A DNA stretch of 14,059 bases from Firm-08 sp045541535. Its GTDB lineage: Bacteria > Bacillota > Clostridia > Oscillospirales > QAKW01. Positions 13,579 to 14,059 of the stretch are shown here, one piece after another. Below the pieces are notes generated by a model. The model had not been told where the DNA came from. It saw only the letters and a list, made by a program, of their open reading frames with translations, and made no database searches. Within the stretch, counting starts at the first letter, position 1. Each line of letters starts with the position of its first letter. The translations under genes were made by a program, and so were the position numbers. The stretch covers positions 1 through 14,059 of the forward strand of contig JAZQJG010000056.1 in the NCBI GenBank assembly GCA_045541535.1, given 5' to 3'.

Positions 13579-13756
13579 ACGAAATAAATCCCTTGCGGGA
13601 TTTGTGAAATACGCTTTGCGCGTGAAATATTGCTCCGCAATGTGAAATGCGCTGCGGCGCATAGGGATTTATTTCATTTCACATCGAGCAAAGCGAGATT
13701 TTTCACAATATGTCTTGACACATTATTTCACGTTTTGCAACAGCAAAACATTTCAC
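13579..13756. repeat. Modular array of short hairpins separated by GTGAAAT / ATTTCAC
   Basis: GTGAAAT occurs at 13604, 13622 and 13642 (and a degenerate ACGAAAT at 13579); the reverse complement ATTTCAC occurs at 13676, 13725 and 13750 (and TTTTCAC at 13700). Between them sit short hairpins: AAATCCC-TTGC-GGGATTT (13586-13603), CGC-TTT-GCG, ATTGC-TCC-GCAAT (13629-13641), ATGCGC-TGCG-GCGCAT (13647-13662), an imperfect one at 13683-13699, one at 13707-13724 and GTTTTGC-AACA-GCAAAAC (13732-13749). An outer 13-bp perfect stem (13581-13593 with 13663-13675) can enclose the left half as a multi-branched structure. No coding capacity is evident. Confidence 0.85.
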
Positions 13757-13782
13757 TAAATATATTTCTTTTAAAGATAGTA

Positions 13783-13820
13783 AAAAGGATGTGTAGAAAT
13801 TCTACACATCCTTTTAATTT
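13783..13820. terminator. Strong bidirectional intrinsic terminator
   Basis: A perfect 14-bp stem (13783-13796 with 13802-13815, core GGATGTGTAG) around AAATT is followed by TTTTAATTT on the plus strand and by TTTTT on the minus strand. It can end AGCS transcripts that read through the hairpin array and also the minus-strand gene to the right. Confidence 0.88.
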
Positions 13821-13934
13821 TGTCTCATACCGTAGCAAGCAGGGAAAATGTATATCATATTTCCACTTGTTAGGCGAACCTAAAACCCTTTTACAAACAA
13901 ATATCATCTGTTCGATAAATTGGAATTTGTTTGA

Positions 13935-14059
13935 TTATTTGTTGCTAACAATGATATATGCATTGTCTGTTTCAAAAACATTTGCAACATTCATAGACGA
14001 TGCATCTATAAGAGAAATAATGTTGTCAGGTGTATCAGGGTATATTTTAACTTTGCGAG
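13935..14059 (-). CDS. Unknown protein, C-terminal 40 residues (runs off right edge)
   Basis: In the minus-strand frame entering at 14057, 40 sense codons lead to TAA at 13937-13935. The peptide ends FETDNAYIIVSNK and begins RKVKIYPDTPDNIISLIDAS, a mixed alpha/beta-like composition typical of a real cytoplasmic protein; the other two minus frames close early. It is clearly AT-richer than the metabolic genes in the window, as is the TIR gene. Downstream on its strand, 120 bp away, is the bidirectional terminator at 13783-13820. I recognise no family. The 119 bp between terminator and stop (13816-13934) hold only small dyads, such as CAAACAAAT (13894-13902) with ATTTGTTTG (13925-13933). Confidence 0.5.
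   Translation of the reverse strand, partial: RKVKIYPDTPDNIISLIDASSMNVANVFETDNAYIIVSNK

Noticed and set aside
13579..13756. Possible CRISPR array
   Set aside because: The constant unit is only 7 bp, the two halves are in opposite orientation, and the intervening sequences are self-complementary hairpins, not spacers; no cas gene is present.

Overview
The window looks like chromosome of a low-redundancy Gram-positive Clostridia-type bacterium, most likely an uncultured gut Oscillospirales-like lineage. This is inferred from strong AGGAGG-type ribosome binding sites, consensus -35/-10 promoters, an S-layer-homology (SLH) cell-wall protein, an AGCS transporter behind a glycine riboswitch, and a moderately GC-rich coding style with AT-rich intergenic DNA. 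No rRNA, tRNA, integrase, transposase or CRISPR array was seen.

Layout, left to right. (1) 1-471, minus: the first half of a 1-phosphofructokinase-like PfkB kinase, divergent from (2) a plus-strand operon cysK-trkA-trkH (597-4355) for cysteine synthesis and Trk potassium uptake, closed by a strong hairpin at 4357-4388 that also ends (3) a convergent small lipoprotein gene (4398-4775, minus). (4) An intergenic stretch with a hairpin and a 4x7-bp tandem repeat precedes (5) a DUF1287 membrane-anchored putative NlpC/P60-like hydrolase (5055-5705). (6) An ornithine cyclodeaminase/mu-crystallin family gene (5865-6878) follows, with its own promoter and a palindromic operator candidate. (7) It converges on an AT-richer TIR-domain membrane protein (7011-8216, minus), a likely NAD-cleaving or signalling defence protein. 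(8) A minus-strand cluster, probably one transcription unit, carries a transglutaminase-like SLH surface protein, an acyl-ACP thioesterase and a small alarmone (ppGpp) synthetase; the last two overlap by 4 bp (ATGA). (9) On the plus strand beyond a palindromic repeat pair is a previously easy-to-miss 54-residue membrane microprotein (11367-11531). (10) A tandem glycine riboswitch with an intrinsic terminator controls an AGCS sodium:alanine/glycine symporter (11975-13528). (11) The right end holds a striking 180-bp array of short hairpins separated by a 7-bp motif (GTGAAAT on the left half, its reverse complement ATTTCAC on the right half), a strong terminator, and the C-terminal end of an AT-rich minus-strand gene running off the window.

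The best-supported functional stories are glycine-controlled amino acid uptake, potassium uptake coupled to cysteine synthesis in one operon, and a thioesterase/alarmone-synthetase pair that may couple acyl-chain release to ppGpp signalling. The least explained elements are the 13579-13756 hairpin array, the TIR membrane protein and the 54-residue microprotein.
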